This document shows positions 1-7,715 of a stretch of 51,921 bases of DNA, piece by piece. The stretch's first letter is position 1; every line of letters starts with the position of its first letter. The stretch lies in the NCBI GenBank assembly GCA_050633205.1, contig JBOEGA010000039.1, positions 1 through 51,921 of the forward strand, in the 5' to 3' direction. This DNA is from CBDHHC01 sp050633205 (GTDB taxonomy: Bacteria > Pseudomonadota > Alphaproteobacteria > Rhizobiales > CBDHHC01). Both the position numbers and the translations under genes were made by a program. The notes beneath the pieces were generated by a model, which saw only the letters and a list, made by a program, of their open reading frames with translations, searched no databases and had not been told where the DNA came from.

Positions 1-442
1 AAAAATTATCTTTGGGCCAAGTGGTGGAGTAGGTGGACATCCATTCGATGATTGTCCGGCTTATGAGAACAGTCGTGTAAGTGAGATACGGGTCTGGTCA
101 GGGAGTTGCGTCGATGCAATTCAGCTTGTCCTCGATATTGATGGTGAGAACTGTGAATATGTAAAACACGGCGGAAGTGGCGGAAATCTGGGCATTGTCA
201 AACTTGGATATGGTGAGCATGTTACGGAAATTTATGGCAGGTACGGCAGCTATGTAGACTCGCTGAGTATCAGAACCAATAAAGGTCAGGTTCGTCGTTT
301 TGGCGGGCAGGGTGGCCATGCCGAGTTTATTTTTACCGCTCCTGACGGTTTTTCTTTAATTGGTTTCTGGGGCAGGGCAGGACACATTCTTGACGCAGTT
401 GGCGTTCATATGGCTAGAGTTGTTGAAGATGGTACCAGTTAG
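1..442 (+). CDS. Jacalin-type beta-prism lectin domain protein, C-terminal part (5' truncated by window edge)
   Basis: The last 146 codons of a gene that starts before the window; the frame begins at base 2 and stops at TAG 440-442. What is visible is one complete-looking jacalin-related lectin domain. It has the N-terminal signature GPSGGVGGHPFDD, then VSEIRVWSG, a Gly-rich GGSGG turn, RFGGQGGHAEF, and a C-terminal GFWGRAGHILDAVGVH block typical of the sugar-binding end of the fold. The family binds mannose- or galactose-type glycans. In bacteria such domains are often attached to secreted enzymes or stand alone; which applies here cannot be told. A hairpin overlaps the stop codon. The domain call is confident; ligand and full architecture are unknown. 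Confidence 0.85.
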   Translation, partial: KIIFGPSGGVGGHPFDDCPAYENSRVSEIRVWSGSCVDAIQLVLDIDGENCEYVKHGGSGGNLGIVKLGYGEHVTEIYGRYGSYVDSLSIRTNKGQVRRFGGQGGHAEFIFTAPDGFSLIGFWGRAGHILDAVGVHMARVVEDGTS

Positions 443-468
443 GTTTGGACAGTGCACCTGACCTAACT
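437..468 (+). terminator. Hairpin at the stop codon of the lectin gene (weak terminator candidate)
   Basis: AGTTAGGT (437-444) pairs exactly with ACCTAACT (461-468), leaving a 16-nt loop. There is no T tract after it, so it may be an mRNA 3' structure rather than an intrinsic terminator. The rest of the interval up to 671 shows no convincing gene. Confidence 0.3.
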
Positions 469-671
469 TGCCTGTCTATGTTGCAAATGCAATATGTTGA
501 AGATTCGTACCTCACATTTTCTCAAAAAAGATTTATTTTTTATAAAAATGCACTCGCAAATCTGCGGCAAATAGTGCATGATAAGAATCACAAAATCAAA
601 CAACTTAAAATATTGTATTTCATGCAGATAGCCCTTTCGCATGTTTGAGGCTTCTTGCCTGAACGCGAACC

Positions 672-2198
672 ATGGTGCCTGGAATGATCCGTACGTCTCT
701 TTTTGTGATCGCAACTACATTTCTTATTGCCTTTTTTGTTTTTCAGGATCGTACTGAACGCAAGGTTGCTTTGGTTCTTTCTGTAACCAGTAACGACTAC
801 CACACTTCCAGGGAGTTTTTTGATACACCTACGCCTGATGTTGCTCTGACACTCAGCAAGCTTGGTTTTGAGGTGATTGAAAGCATCGAGCCGGACAGGA
901 CTACTCTGGTAAAACGGATGCAGGAATTTGCCGCTTCTCTAAAGACTGCTGATGTGGGGTTGATATATTATTCTGGCAATATTGCTCAGTTTTCTGGCCG
1001 AAGTTACCTGATACCCGCTGATATGAAAGTGAACCAGCCCTGGTTGTTTGAAACTTACGGTGTCTCTATTGATCCGCTGCTGCATGAAATGGGCAGGCAG
1101 GTAAGACATAGCTTTGTTTTTCTGAATGCATGCCGGTTGAGCTGGAGCCGCTATGACAAGCGTTGTTATGGTTTGTCACGCATAGGCGCAGGCAGAAATA
1201 TACTTGTCACCCATGCAAATCAGCCAACCGGTAATAAATATCCGCACCGGCAGAATGAGGCTGTTTTTGTAAAGGCTTTGACTGCTAACCTGATGAAACG
1301 GGATATGCCTGTAAATCAGGTGTTACGTAACATTTATATGGATGTGAATATTGCAACCCGGTCTGAACAGGTTCCCTGGACTGAAAACGGACGAGGAAAA
1401 CGCTTTGTATTCAATAAAACCAAAGCAATACCTTTTGAGCAGTGGAAGTCATTTCCGCCCAAGGTCGCGTCTATTATTCCTATTACGCTGGAAAAACCGG
1501 TCGAGGTTAAGATCAGTCAGGTCGCTGCAGTTCAGAAAGCACCTGATATTGTCGTAAAGGATAAGAAACCTGTCGCAGAGCCTGTGAAGGTTGCCGAACC
1601 GGAGAAGAAGCTGTCTCAGCTTCGTATGGATAAGAAAACCGCTATTCAGGTTATGCAGAAAAAGCTGGCAAGTTTCAGTTGTTATTCGGGGCGCATTGAC
1701 GGCATATGGGGGCGTCGCAGTAAAAGAGCGGTCAGAAAATTCCGGAAACGGGTTAAGGTTGCCGGTCTGACAACCCAGCCAGATCTCGAATTATTTAAAG
1801 TAGTTGCCCGCTATGAAGGCCCTGTTTGTGGCCGTGCATGTGCTGATGGGAAAAGAAAAGGCCGTGATGGGCAGTGCAGGGCAGTTGAGCAGGCTAGCCT
1901 GCATTATATTCCTGTAATTATGGAGGAGGATACGGCTCCGGTTAAAGTTCGCGTTGCAAAAAAAGCAAAGAAAAGAAAGCTGCTGCGCAAAGCTAAAACA
2001 AGACGAAAAGTTACAAGGCTCAGAAAAAAACGTTCAAGGCGTTACAGGGCCCGCACTCGTAGACACAGGAAAACTTACCGGAAACGTGCCCGCCGCCGTT
2101 ATGCTGGAAAACGATCCCGCAGCAGGCGGAGCAGAAACCGCAGTAGTAGGCGCTACGCACAGTATCGCAAAAACCCTTTTAGAAAAATATCCAATTAG
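672..2198 (+). CDS. Membrane-anchored caspase-like (peptidase C14 fold) protein with peptidoglycan-binding-like domain and basic tail; catalytic His replaced
   Basis: The N-terminus (about residues 6-25) is a signal or anchor segment, so most of the protein should lie in the periplasm or outside. Residues ~32-245 follow the bacterial caspase-like p20 pattern: VALVLSVTSNDY, LSKLGFEV, ADVGLIYYSGN, SYLIPADM, FVFLNACRLS. The Cys position is kept (C154), but the His of the usual YYxGHG motif is Asn (N103), so it is probably not a working protease. Residues ~318-378 resemble a peptidoglycan-binding type 1 domain (IQVMQKKL...YSGRIDGIWGRRS). The last ~85 residues are almost all Lys/Arg. ATG 672 is used; an in-frame ATG at 684 is equally possible. 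It converges with the next gene with a 10-base gap. Confidence 0.8.
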   Translation: MVPGMIRTSLFVIATTFLIAFFVFQDRTERKVALVLSVTSNDYHTSREFFDTPTPDVALTLSKLGFEVIESIEPDRTTLVKRMQEFAASLKTADVGLIYYSGNIAQFSGRSYLIPADMKVNQPWLFETYGVSIDPLLHEMGRQVRHSFVFLNACRLSWSRYDKRCYGLSRIGAGRNILVTHANQPTGNKYPHRQNEAVFVKALTANLMKRDMPVNQVLRNIYMDVNIATRSEQVPWTENGRGKRFVFNKTKAIPFEQWKSFPPKVASIIPITLEKPVEVKISQVAAVQKAPDIVVKDKKPVAEPVKVAEPEKKLSQLRMDKKTAIQVMQKKLASFSCYSGRIDGIWGRRSKRAVRKFRKRVKVAGLTTQPDLELFKVVARYEGPVCGRACADGKRKGRDGQCRAVEQASLHYIPVIMEEDTAPVKVRVAKKAKKRKLLRKAKTRRKVTRLRKKRSRRYRARTRRHRKTYRKRARRRYAGKRSRSRRSRNRSSRRYAQYRKNPFRKISN

Positions 2199-2208
2199 CT
2201 GTTCAGGC

Positions 2209-3648
2209 CTATAGTGCCCATTGAGTAGATGTAAGGGCAACCTGTGCCAGAAACTCACCAAAGGATATGCCGGTTATCGCAAAAGCTGAGTAGAGCCCAA
2301 AAAACAGGCTGGTGACAAAAGTGCCAGCCAGAATATGTACAACCGTGTTTGATTGATAGATGCTGTGGATCCTGCTTTTTTCAATTTCTCTCAGTTCTGG
2401 CTGATAGTTCGAGCCGGGACTGTAGGGGAGTTGTCTCGCGAGAGTTCTGCTGCTCCGCGAAAAACCAAGAAACATTCCCCCAAGTCCATACATCATATGT
2501 AGTCCAGCAGGTAGAATGATCATCAGTAACATTCCGGTAACGATCAGCCCTTCTCCAAATGGTTCTCTGGCTGCTGTAATGACCATAGACCTCCATTCCA
2601 CACTAACAGGTTCATTTCCATAAGAAAGTAACAGCTTAATCAGTTCAACTGCGTTTGGCAGAAGAACTGACAGCACGACCTGCAAAGCTAAAACCGCTAA
2701 GATGTTCAATAATATAAGGCGCATAATCGCGAGGGAGTTTTTCCCTTTTATACTCTGGATTATAATATGCCTGCTGAAAGCCCATAAAATCTGACTGATA
2801 AACGCATTGATGCCCGGTAACAGAGCATAAAAGATAAGTATAACTGTTGTTGTTTCCAGCTTTCCGGCAAAGGCAACAGCAAAGACAAATGCGCTGGCTC
2901 CGGCAAATGCTCCAAAACATGCACTTTCGATAGCCGCGGCTTCACTGGTTCCGGCATCTGTGCCTACAAAAGCCACAACCCCTGTAACAGAACATGCAAC
3001 GGCACAGGCAAAAGCCCCGGCAAAGATGAAGTCATTCGCAAAGGCCCCGGAAAAAATAAATGCGCTGCTCACTGCAACAGTTCCTGCAATTGCAACTGCA
3101 AATAAGCCCACAAGCAGGCCAGATAAGACACCCGTTCGGTCCGGGTTTATAGTCATAAACAGTCCGGCAATTCTCTGGGGTATGTTGTTTATGTATAAAA
3201 CAATCTGATCCAGCCTTATAAATATAAAGAAGTTCAGAATAAATATGCCGGAGAAAGCGCAGATAATGAGAAAGCGATAAATAGGGTTGTCGGTTGATAC
3301 CAGTAGCTGTAAGGAGCCCATTCTGCTTTCACCTGTTATTCCCCAGGCCACAATAAATAGCAGTAACTGATAGAGAAATGTCATGGCAAAACAGCGGTTA
3401 AAGGCTTTGAAAGAATAGGGTTTTGTGAAAAAGTACTGTATGGAAAAAGACAATTCACGCAACGAAAGCTGATAACTCTTAAGACAGGGAGCCAGAGCCA
3501 GTCTTTCAATTATTCTTTTACGTGCAGATGCTTTTCGAGAGCTTAGTCTGGGTTCCAGTTGCGGGAAGAGGATCATATAGGTTGTCAGGATCAGCACGGT
3601 GACTGCTACAATAAAACTAAAGCTGCCCCAGGCAAATAAAGCTTCCAA
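2209..3648 (-). CDS. Multi-pass membrane protein of unknown function with an Ala/Phe/Val-rich core
   Basis: About 479 residues with many hydrophobic segments (for example ~8-28, 88-104, 126-146, 176-262, 266-285, 305-330). Residues ~183-262 are an unusual low-complexity run built from recurring GAFA, AVAFAG and SAFVF pieces broken by one polar patch (GTDAGTSEAA). No enzyme or transporter motif is recognised. The assigned start is TTG at 3648 because the residues after it form the first membrane segment; the first in-frame ATG (about 3576) would cut that segment. A weak AAGGG lies upstream. The function is unknown. Confidence 0.65.
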   Translation of the reverse strand: MEALFAWGSFSFIVAVTVLILTTYMILFPQLEPRLSSRKASARKRIIERLALAPCLKSYQLSLRELSFSIQYFFTKPYSFKAFNRCFAMTFLYQLLLFIVAWGITGESRMGSLQLLVSTDNPIYRFLIICAFSGIFILNFFIFIRLDQIVLYINNIPQRIAGLFMTINPDRTGVLSGLLVGLFAVAIAGTVAVSSAFIFSGAFANDFIFAGAFACAVACSVTGVVAFVGTDAGTSEAAAIESACFGAFAGASAFVFAVAFAGKLETTTVILIFYALLPGINAFISQILWAFSRHIIIQSIKGKNSLAIMRLILLNILAVLALQVVLSVLLPNAVELIKLLLSYGNEPVSVEWRSMVITAAREPFGEGLIVTGMLLMIILPAGLHMMYGLGGMFLGFSRSSRTLARQLPYSPGSNYQPELREIEKSRIHSIYQSNTVVHILAGTFVTSLFFGLYSAFAITGISFGEFLAQVALTSTQWAL

Positions 3649-3737
3649 TGTTTAGCCCTTTTTCCATAAGCTTTTGTTTTTAAAGGTGTTATTCTGGAAT
3701 ATGGAAGCGCAATGCGGTCATTTTGAGGAGGTATAAA

Positions 3738-3782
3738 GGTAATTGTCCGTGTGGGGAGTTTTGTCGCACACGGAACATTACC
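3738..3782 (-). terminator. Terminator-like hairpin at the end of holC
   Basis: Arms 3738-3753 and 3767-3782 form a 16-base stem with two adjacent mismatches; the inner 8 bp (TCCGTGTG/CACACGGA) are perfect. The stem overlaps the holC stop codon and is followed on the minus strand by a short TTTATA. Confidence 0.55.
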
Positions 3783-4230
3783 CCTGCTTCTCCCAGCGGC
3801 CCTGTCCGCTTTGGCGCCAGTAGGTTACTTCGCAGCCTGCGGCTTTGGCGACTTTCCATTGTGAGCGGGCGTGGTTTACGGCCTGTTCGTCGAGGCCGTC
3901 AAACATGAAGACTGCACGTTCATAGGTATTGAGATCGCTGGTTGATGCACCGTCAATCATGAAGCGGATAGCGGCCTTGTTCGGGTTTACATCGTCAGTT
4001 GTAAGGAAAACGGGCTGTTCGGCCTGATAATCGTCTTTTGCCGTGCCATGAGGAAGGAATGATGCATCATTATAAGTCCATAATAATGTGTCGAGCATCA
4101 TAATGCGCTCTTCGCTTGATGCGTGGACTACTGCGTTCCACCCTCTTTGCAAAGATTTTTCCAGCAGGCCCGGCAGGACCTGTTCCAGTGTAGTGCGCTC
4201 CAGATGATAAAACAGAACTTCAGTTGGCAT
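3778..4230 (-). CDS. holC: DNA polymerase III chi subunit
   Basis: A 150-residue protein matching the HolC family over its whole length: the N-terminal EVLFYHLE, a central LLWTYNDASFLPHG, the FLTTDD.NPNKA segment, and MFDGLDEQAV.HAR..WK near the end. Chi is part of the clamp-loader complex of the replicative polymerase and, in model organisms, contacts single-strand DNA-binding protein. The ATG at 4230 gives the usual family length. It lies downstream of bfr on the same strand but is separated from it by a strong terminator, so it probably has its own promoter in the short gap. Confidence 0.93.
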   Translation of the reverse strand: MPTEVLFYHLERTTLEQVLPGLLEKSLQRGWNAVVHASSEERIMMLDTLLWTYNDASFLPHGTAKDDYQAEQPVFLTTDDVNPNKAAIRFMIDGASTSDLNTYERAVFMFDGLDEQAVNHARSQWKVAKAAGCEVTYWRQSGQGRWEKQG

Positions 4231-4243
4231 ATTATAACTCAGA

Positions 4244-4290
4244 ATACAAAAACGGCTGGAATCATTTTACATGATTCCAGCCGTTTGTAT
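4244..4290 (-). terminator. Rho-independent terminator of bfr
   Basis: A long hairpin: the left arm core AAACGGCTGGAATCA (4250-4264) pairs perfectly with TGATTCCAGCCGTTT (4272-4286), and flanking ATAC/GTAT extends it. On the minus strand the stem runs into TTTTTG. It lies directly after the bfr stop. Confidence 0.85.
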
Positions 4291-4300
4291 CGGGTAAATC

Positions 4301-4786
4301 TTATTCAGAGTCTTCTGCGGAGCCACTTTGTAGCAGGCCGTAGTTCTCCACGCCGATGTTGCCAAGCAGTTCAAGCTGGGTTTCAAGCCAGTCAATATGG
4401 CCTTCTTCGTCCTCGATAAGTTGTTCGAAGAGTTTCATAGAACCGTAATCTTCTTTTTGACGGCACATGTCGCGGGCTTCCATATAAAGAGTGCGCGCAC
4501 TGTATTCTGCCTTCAGGTCGCATTCCAGAATTTCTTTAAGGTTCTGACCAATAAGTAGTCCGTCAAGCTGTTGGAGGTTTGGTAAACCTTCGAGGAACAG
4601 AATGCGCTCAATCAATTTGTCAGCATGTTCCATTTCCTCAATAGACTCTTCGCGCTGCTTTTTGGCCAGCTTTGTAAAGCCCCAGTCATCAAGCATACGG
4701 TAGTGGAGCCAGTACTGGTTCACAGCAGTTAGTTCATGACGTAGTGCTTTGTTAAGATAATCAATAACCTGATCGTCGCCCTTCAT
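4301..4786 (-). CDS. bfr: Bacterioferritin (iron-storage ferroxidase)
   Basis: The 161-residue protein stores iron as a mineral core inside a 24-mer, oxidising Fe(II) at a di-iron site. Counted from the ATG at 4786, every expected ligand is present: E18, E51, H54, E94, E127 and H130, plus M52, the haem ligand between subunits. That ATG is chosen because a GGAG lies about 7 bases before it; a TTG four codons upstream has no such site. A perfect Irr-type palindrome starts 13 bases upstream, implying iron/haem-dependent control. A strong terminator follows the gene. Confidence 0.95.
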   Translation of the reverse strand: MKGDDQVIDYLNKALRHELTAVNQYWLHYRMLDDWGFTKLAKKQREESIEEMEHADKLIERILFLEGLPNLQQLDGLLIGQNLKEILECDLKAEYSARTLYMEARDMCRQKEDYGSMKLFEQLIEDEEGHIDWLETQLELLGNIGVENYGLLQSGSAEDSE

Positions 4787-4799
4787 AATCCACTCCAAG

Positions 4800-4816
4800 T
4801 TTAGAATTGTTCTAAA
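4800..4816 (-). promoter_or_regulatory. Irr-box (iron control element) in front of bfr
   Basis: TTTAGAATTGTTCTAAA is a perfect 7-bp inverted repeat with a 3-base spacer. It matches the iron control element recognised by the Fur-family regulator Irr in alphaproteobacteria. Irr represses bacterioferritin when iron is short, and the position just upstream of the ribosome-binding site fits repression. Confidence 0.8.
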
Positions 4817-4904
4817 GTGAAGAGTTAAGGTGTGTTTGCGGGGCTGTCAACCTTTTCGTGTATTTTTAATCCGGGAACTGAAGTAAGGGTGGATAAGTCT
4901 GCTA

Positions 4905-5369
4905 TTAATCATGACGATCAGCTATGGATTTTGACAGGCTGTTTCGAAGATCAGTTAGCTCATTGACCAGCCGGGTAACTTCCTCAAGATTCTGTTCAGT
5001 GATACAGCCTATTGATTTGGCAATACCCATTGCTTTTGTGCTGATAGCAGCGCCTTCAGAGGTAAGTTTGATCAGGACCTTGCGTTCGTCGGTTTTATCG
5101 CGCTGGCGCGTTAAATATCCAGTTGTTTCAAGGCGTTTGAGAAGCGGTGTCAGTGTTCCGGAATCAAGAAACAGCTTTTCACCAATAGCCTTAACGGTGA
5201 TATTATCCTCTTCCCAGAGCACCAGCATAACCAGATATTGGGGGTAGGTGAGGTTTAAAGGCTCGAGTATCGGTTTATACACTTTTGTATAGGCAAGAGA
5301 GGTTGAGTAGATGGCAAAGCAAAGCTGGTTATCTATGGTCAGCAGGGGATGGAGTTTGTTATCTGTCAT
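4905..5369 (-). CDS. ohrR: Organic-peroxide-sensing MarR-family repressor
   Basis: A 154-residue winged-helix regulator matching OhrR closely. The N-terminus contains IDNQLCFAIYSTS with the peroxide-sensing Cys at C17, followed by YKPILEPL.LTYPQYLVMLVLWE and the DNA-binding wing region RQRDKTDERKV. A second Cys (C122, in SIGCITEQ) suggests the two-Cys type that forms a disulphide after oxidation. The start ATG is preceded by GAGG. It is transcribed away from ohr, its expected target, across a 173-base gap holding a palindrome. It should release DNA when organic hydroperoxides oxidise C17. Confidence 0.93.
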   Translation of the reverse strand: MTDNKLHPLLTIDNQLCFAIYSTSLAYTKVYKPILEPLNLTYPQYLVMLVLWEEDNITVKAIGEKLFLDSGTLTPLLKRLETTGYLTRQRDKTDERKVLIKLTSEGAAISTKAMGIAKSIGCITEQNLEEVTRLVNELTDLRNSLSKSIADRHD

Positions 5370-5476
5370 TAGAACCTCAAATTACCGGGCTTAAAGGCTT
5401 GTTTCTATTCATATGTATGAGCTGAGAGGTAGCGTCAAGGCTTCACATTAAGTTGACATTAATATATTAATAAACA

Positions 5477-5498
5477 ATTATATTGCACGCAATGTAAT
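5477..5498. promoter_or_regulatory. Candidate OhrR operator between ohrR and ohr
   Basis: ATTATATTGC and GCAATGTAAT form a 10-bp inverted repeat with one mismatch and a 2-base spacer. It lies 45 bases upstream of the ohr start in the only sizeable gap between the divergent genes. AT-rich palindromes of this type are typical OhrR sites; binding is inferred. Confidence 0.5.
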
Positions 5499-5542
5499 AT
5501 TTGTATATAGCTATGCCCATCAATTAAAAAGGACAGATCGAT

Positions 5543-5962
5543 ATGAAGATATTGTATTCTACAAAATCCTGGGCTACAGGCGGACGTACGGGTCAGGCTG
5601 CAAGTGAAGATGGCAAGCTGGAAGTTACGCTCAGCACACCAAAGGAACTTGGCGGAGACGGCGGAGAAGGGACTAACCCTGAGCAGCTGTTTGCTGCTGG
5701 TTATGCAGGATGTTTTCTTGGTGCAATGAAGGTAGTTGCCGGCAAGACTGGTGTTGCACTTCCTGAAGACACAAAAGTTGTTGCAACTGTTGGTCTTGGT
5801 ATGGGCGAAGACAAAGCGCTTGGTCTTGATGTTGAGCTGGCTGTTACTATTCCGGGTTTTGAGCAGGCTGATGCCCGGAAGCTTGTAGAAGCTGCGCATA
5901 ATGTATGCCCTTACAGCAATGCTACACGAAATAATATTGATGTGCGCCTGAGCGTTGCATAA
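5543..5962 (+). CDS. ohr: Organic hydroperoxide resistance thiol peroxidase
   Basis: A 139-residue OsmC/Ohr-family peroxidase that reduces organic and fatty-acid hydroperoxides to alcohols in the cytoplasm. Both catalytic cysteines are present, C57 in GYAGCFLGAMK and C122 in VCPYSNATR, as are the conserved Arg (R15, GGRTGQA) and Glu (E47, TNPEQLF) of the active-site network. The length is normal. The start is preceded by AAAAGGACAG. It is divergent from ohrR and should be induced when that repressor is oxidised. Confidence 0.95.
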   Translation: MKILYSTKSWATGGRTGQAASEDGKLEVTLSTPKELGGDGGEGTNPEQLFAAGYAGCFLGAMKVVAGKTGVALPEDTKVVATVGLGMGEDKALGLDVELAVTIPGFEQADARKLVEAAHNVCPYSNATRNNIDVRLSVA

Positions 5963-6008
5963 TCAATTCTGTCTGGCGGGAACGATTGATATTCCCGCCG
6001 GATATTTT

Positions 6009-7445
6009 CTAGTTCAGTGTTTCCAGTGCGGGCATTTTCCAGCTTCCGTCAAGAATAGCAGGTTCTGGCCAGTACATTCGCAATGTAACTTCAAATGGTC
6101 CGGAGGGTGCTGGAAGCCAGTTGGATTGTTTATCTGATGCGGGTGGTGTGTGCTGAATAAATATGTCAAGCGAACCATCCCTATTATACTGTAATTTGCT
6201 GTTAGAGCCTATGCTGTATCTACTTAGTGTATTTGCAACAAGGAAGCCTTCCTTGTCATAGATGGTTAAAGACCAGAAGCCCTTCACTGGTGGTATTTTC
6301 CCCTTGGGGAACTGTATTTTATACTGGTTCGTGCCACTAAGAATATTGCCGTCTGTATCTTTTCTGGCCGTCTGGTAAACGGCGTCTTCGCGTTTTATAG
6401 CTCCGAATCCGGTATCGGCTACTATTGCCCGCAACGTATATCTGGTTCCATATTCACCCAGTTTTACTTTTGTCAGATCAGGTCGCCACTGAGCATCGTT
6501 GCTGAATCTTCCTGGTATAAGGCGCAGGAATTCCTGTGCTGCAGTTGTTGCTTCACCCAGTCCTTGCTGAATTTCAGGGGGAAGAGTTGCAAAATCAAAA
6601 TTTTTCCCGGGAATAATTCCGATTTCAGCAAGGTCTTTGAGCATTTCTCTATCTGCAGAAGGTGGTGGATTCTCGGTTATAAGCTTTGCCAGTGTAGTGT
6701 AGAATGCTTTTGCATCCATAGCGCGGACCTGCTGTTCCGGTGTCATTTTCTGTTTTACTGCTGAAGCAGGTCTGATCTCGGACTGTGGCGCCCGGTTTTC
6801 ATTATAGCTGCTTAAAGAAGACAGGCCGTATTTATTCTGTATGGCAATGACATTACCGATATCAGCCTGCCCCTTTACTTCAGTACGCCCCTGCAGCCAG
6901 ACGAGATTAGTAGGGGACTTTATCTGTTCTGTATTTGCCGGCAATGTGCCTTTCCAGTCGGGGCCGGTTATAGCAACCTGAACAGGGTATTTTGTTGTTG
7001 TATTTTTTGACAGTATTCTGGAGCTGCGGGTTGCAAAGGCGTTTGTCCAGGCGTCGAGGAGAGTGAATGATGCGTAGCGATCTTTTACTTCCGGTATGGT
7101 GAGTATAACAGGTTCTTTTTTCAGATTCAGGAATGCGGATGAATAGAGAGTATCATTATTGGGGCGAATGACTGCTCTGAAAGCAGGGGTAGCCAGTATC
7201 TGAATATGCCTGAGCCGGTTAAGTTTTCTACCTTCGTTTCCGGAGCTGTCTGAGGTCATGACCTTGCTGGTTCGATCCATCAGGAGAATTGGGAACCCAT
7301 ATATGTAAGCCTTTACACCAATTCTTTTGGCAGTTGCTCTATCTATATCTGCGCCATAAGAAAAGCCGGTAGAGAGCAGTATTATCAGTGTAAATATTTT
7401 TAGGAATAATAGTCTTGGAATATAGCTGCAGAATGCACTGCTCAT
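6009..7445 (-). CDS. Secreted DUF1254/DUF1214 domain protein
   Basis: A 478-residue exported protein. A signal peptide ends near FSYGA (about residue 31). Residues ~40-175 match DUF1254 (IGVKAYIYGFPILLM, then NDTLYSSAFLNL), and the C-terminal ~110 residues match DUF1214 (FWSLTIYDKEGFLVAN, YSIG, ANWLPAP-like NWLPAPSGPFEVTLRMYWP). These paired domains are widespread in environmental bacteria, but their biochemical role is not settled. It converges with ohr with a ~46-base gap, so it is not obviously part of the peroxide response. The start ATG at 7445 places the signal peptide correctly. Confidence 0.85.
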   Translation of the reverse strand: MSSAFCSYIPRLLFLKIFTLIILLSTGFSYGADIDRATAKRIGVKAYIYGFPILLMDRTSKVMTSDSSGNEGRKLNRLRHIQILATPAFRAVIRPNNDTLYSSAFLNLKKEPVILTIPEVKDRYASFTLLDAWTNAFATRSSRILSKNTTTKYPVQVAITGPDWKGTLPANTEQIKSPTNLVWLQGRTEVKGQADIGNVIAIQNKYGLSSLSSYNENRAPQSEIRPASAVKQKMTPEQQVRAMDAKAFYTTLAKLITENPPPSADREMLKDLAEIGIIPGKNFDFATLPPEIQQGLGEATTAAQEFLRLIPGRFSNDAQWRPDLTKVKLGEYGTRYTLRAIVADTGFGAIKREDAVYQTARKDTDGNILSGTNQYKIQFPKGKIPPVKGFWSLTIYDKEGFLVANTLSRYSIGSNSKLQYNRDGSLDIFIQHTPPASDKQSNWLPAPSGPFEVTLRMYWPEPAILDGSWKMPALETLN

Positions 7446-7645
7446 GGCTTTACTTCTCCGTATTTGAAATTTAAGACAGATTGATCTTACTGTATTCTCA
7501 GGATTATGGGGCTTGTTATATTAGGAATAAGTATTGCGACGGAAAATGAGAATGACAGCAATCTCAGGCAGAGCTTAAAATTGCAGGTTTGAAAGAAGGA
7601 TGAACGCTCTGTTCAAATATATTTGATAGGTAGGCTGAAATAGAA

Positions 7646-7665
7646 AATTTTGTGATCACAAAATT
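7646..7665. repeat. Perfect 20-bp palindrome after the monooxygenase operon
   Basis: AATTTTGTGA followed immediately by its reverse complement TCACAAAATT. The same 12-mer TTTTGTGATCAC recurs at 11107-11118, just upstream of the operon's first gene, so this may be a regulator-binding site as well as a possible RNA hairpin. The rest of 7446-7715 shows no gene. Confidence 0.6.
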
Positions 7666-7680
7666 CTTTAAGGGCAGGGT

Positions 7681-7706
7681 GTGAGGAGTACCCGGTGCCT
7701 CCTCAC
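7681..7706 (-). terminator. GC-rich hairpin at the end of the monooxygenase operon
   Basis: GTGAGGAG (7681-7688) pairs perfectly with CTCCTCAC (7699-7706) around a 10-base loop, 10 bases beyond the hydrolase stop codon. There is no clear T run on either strand, so it is a weak terminator or an mRNA 3' end structure. Confidence 0.4.
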
Positions 7707-7715
7707 AGTATAAAA

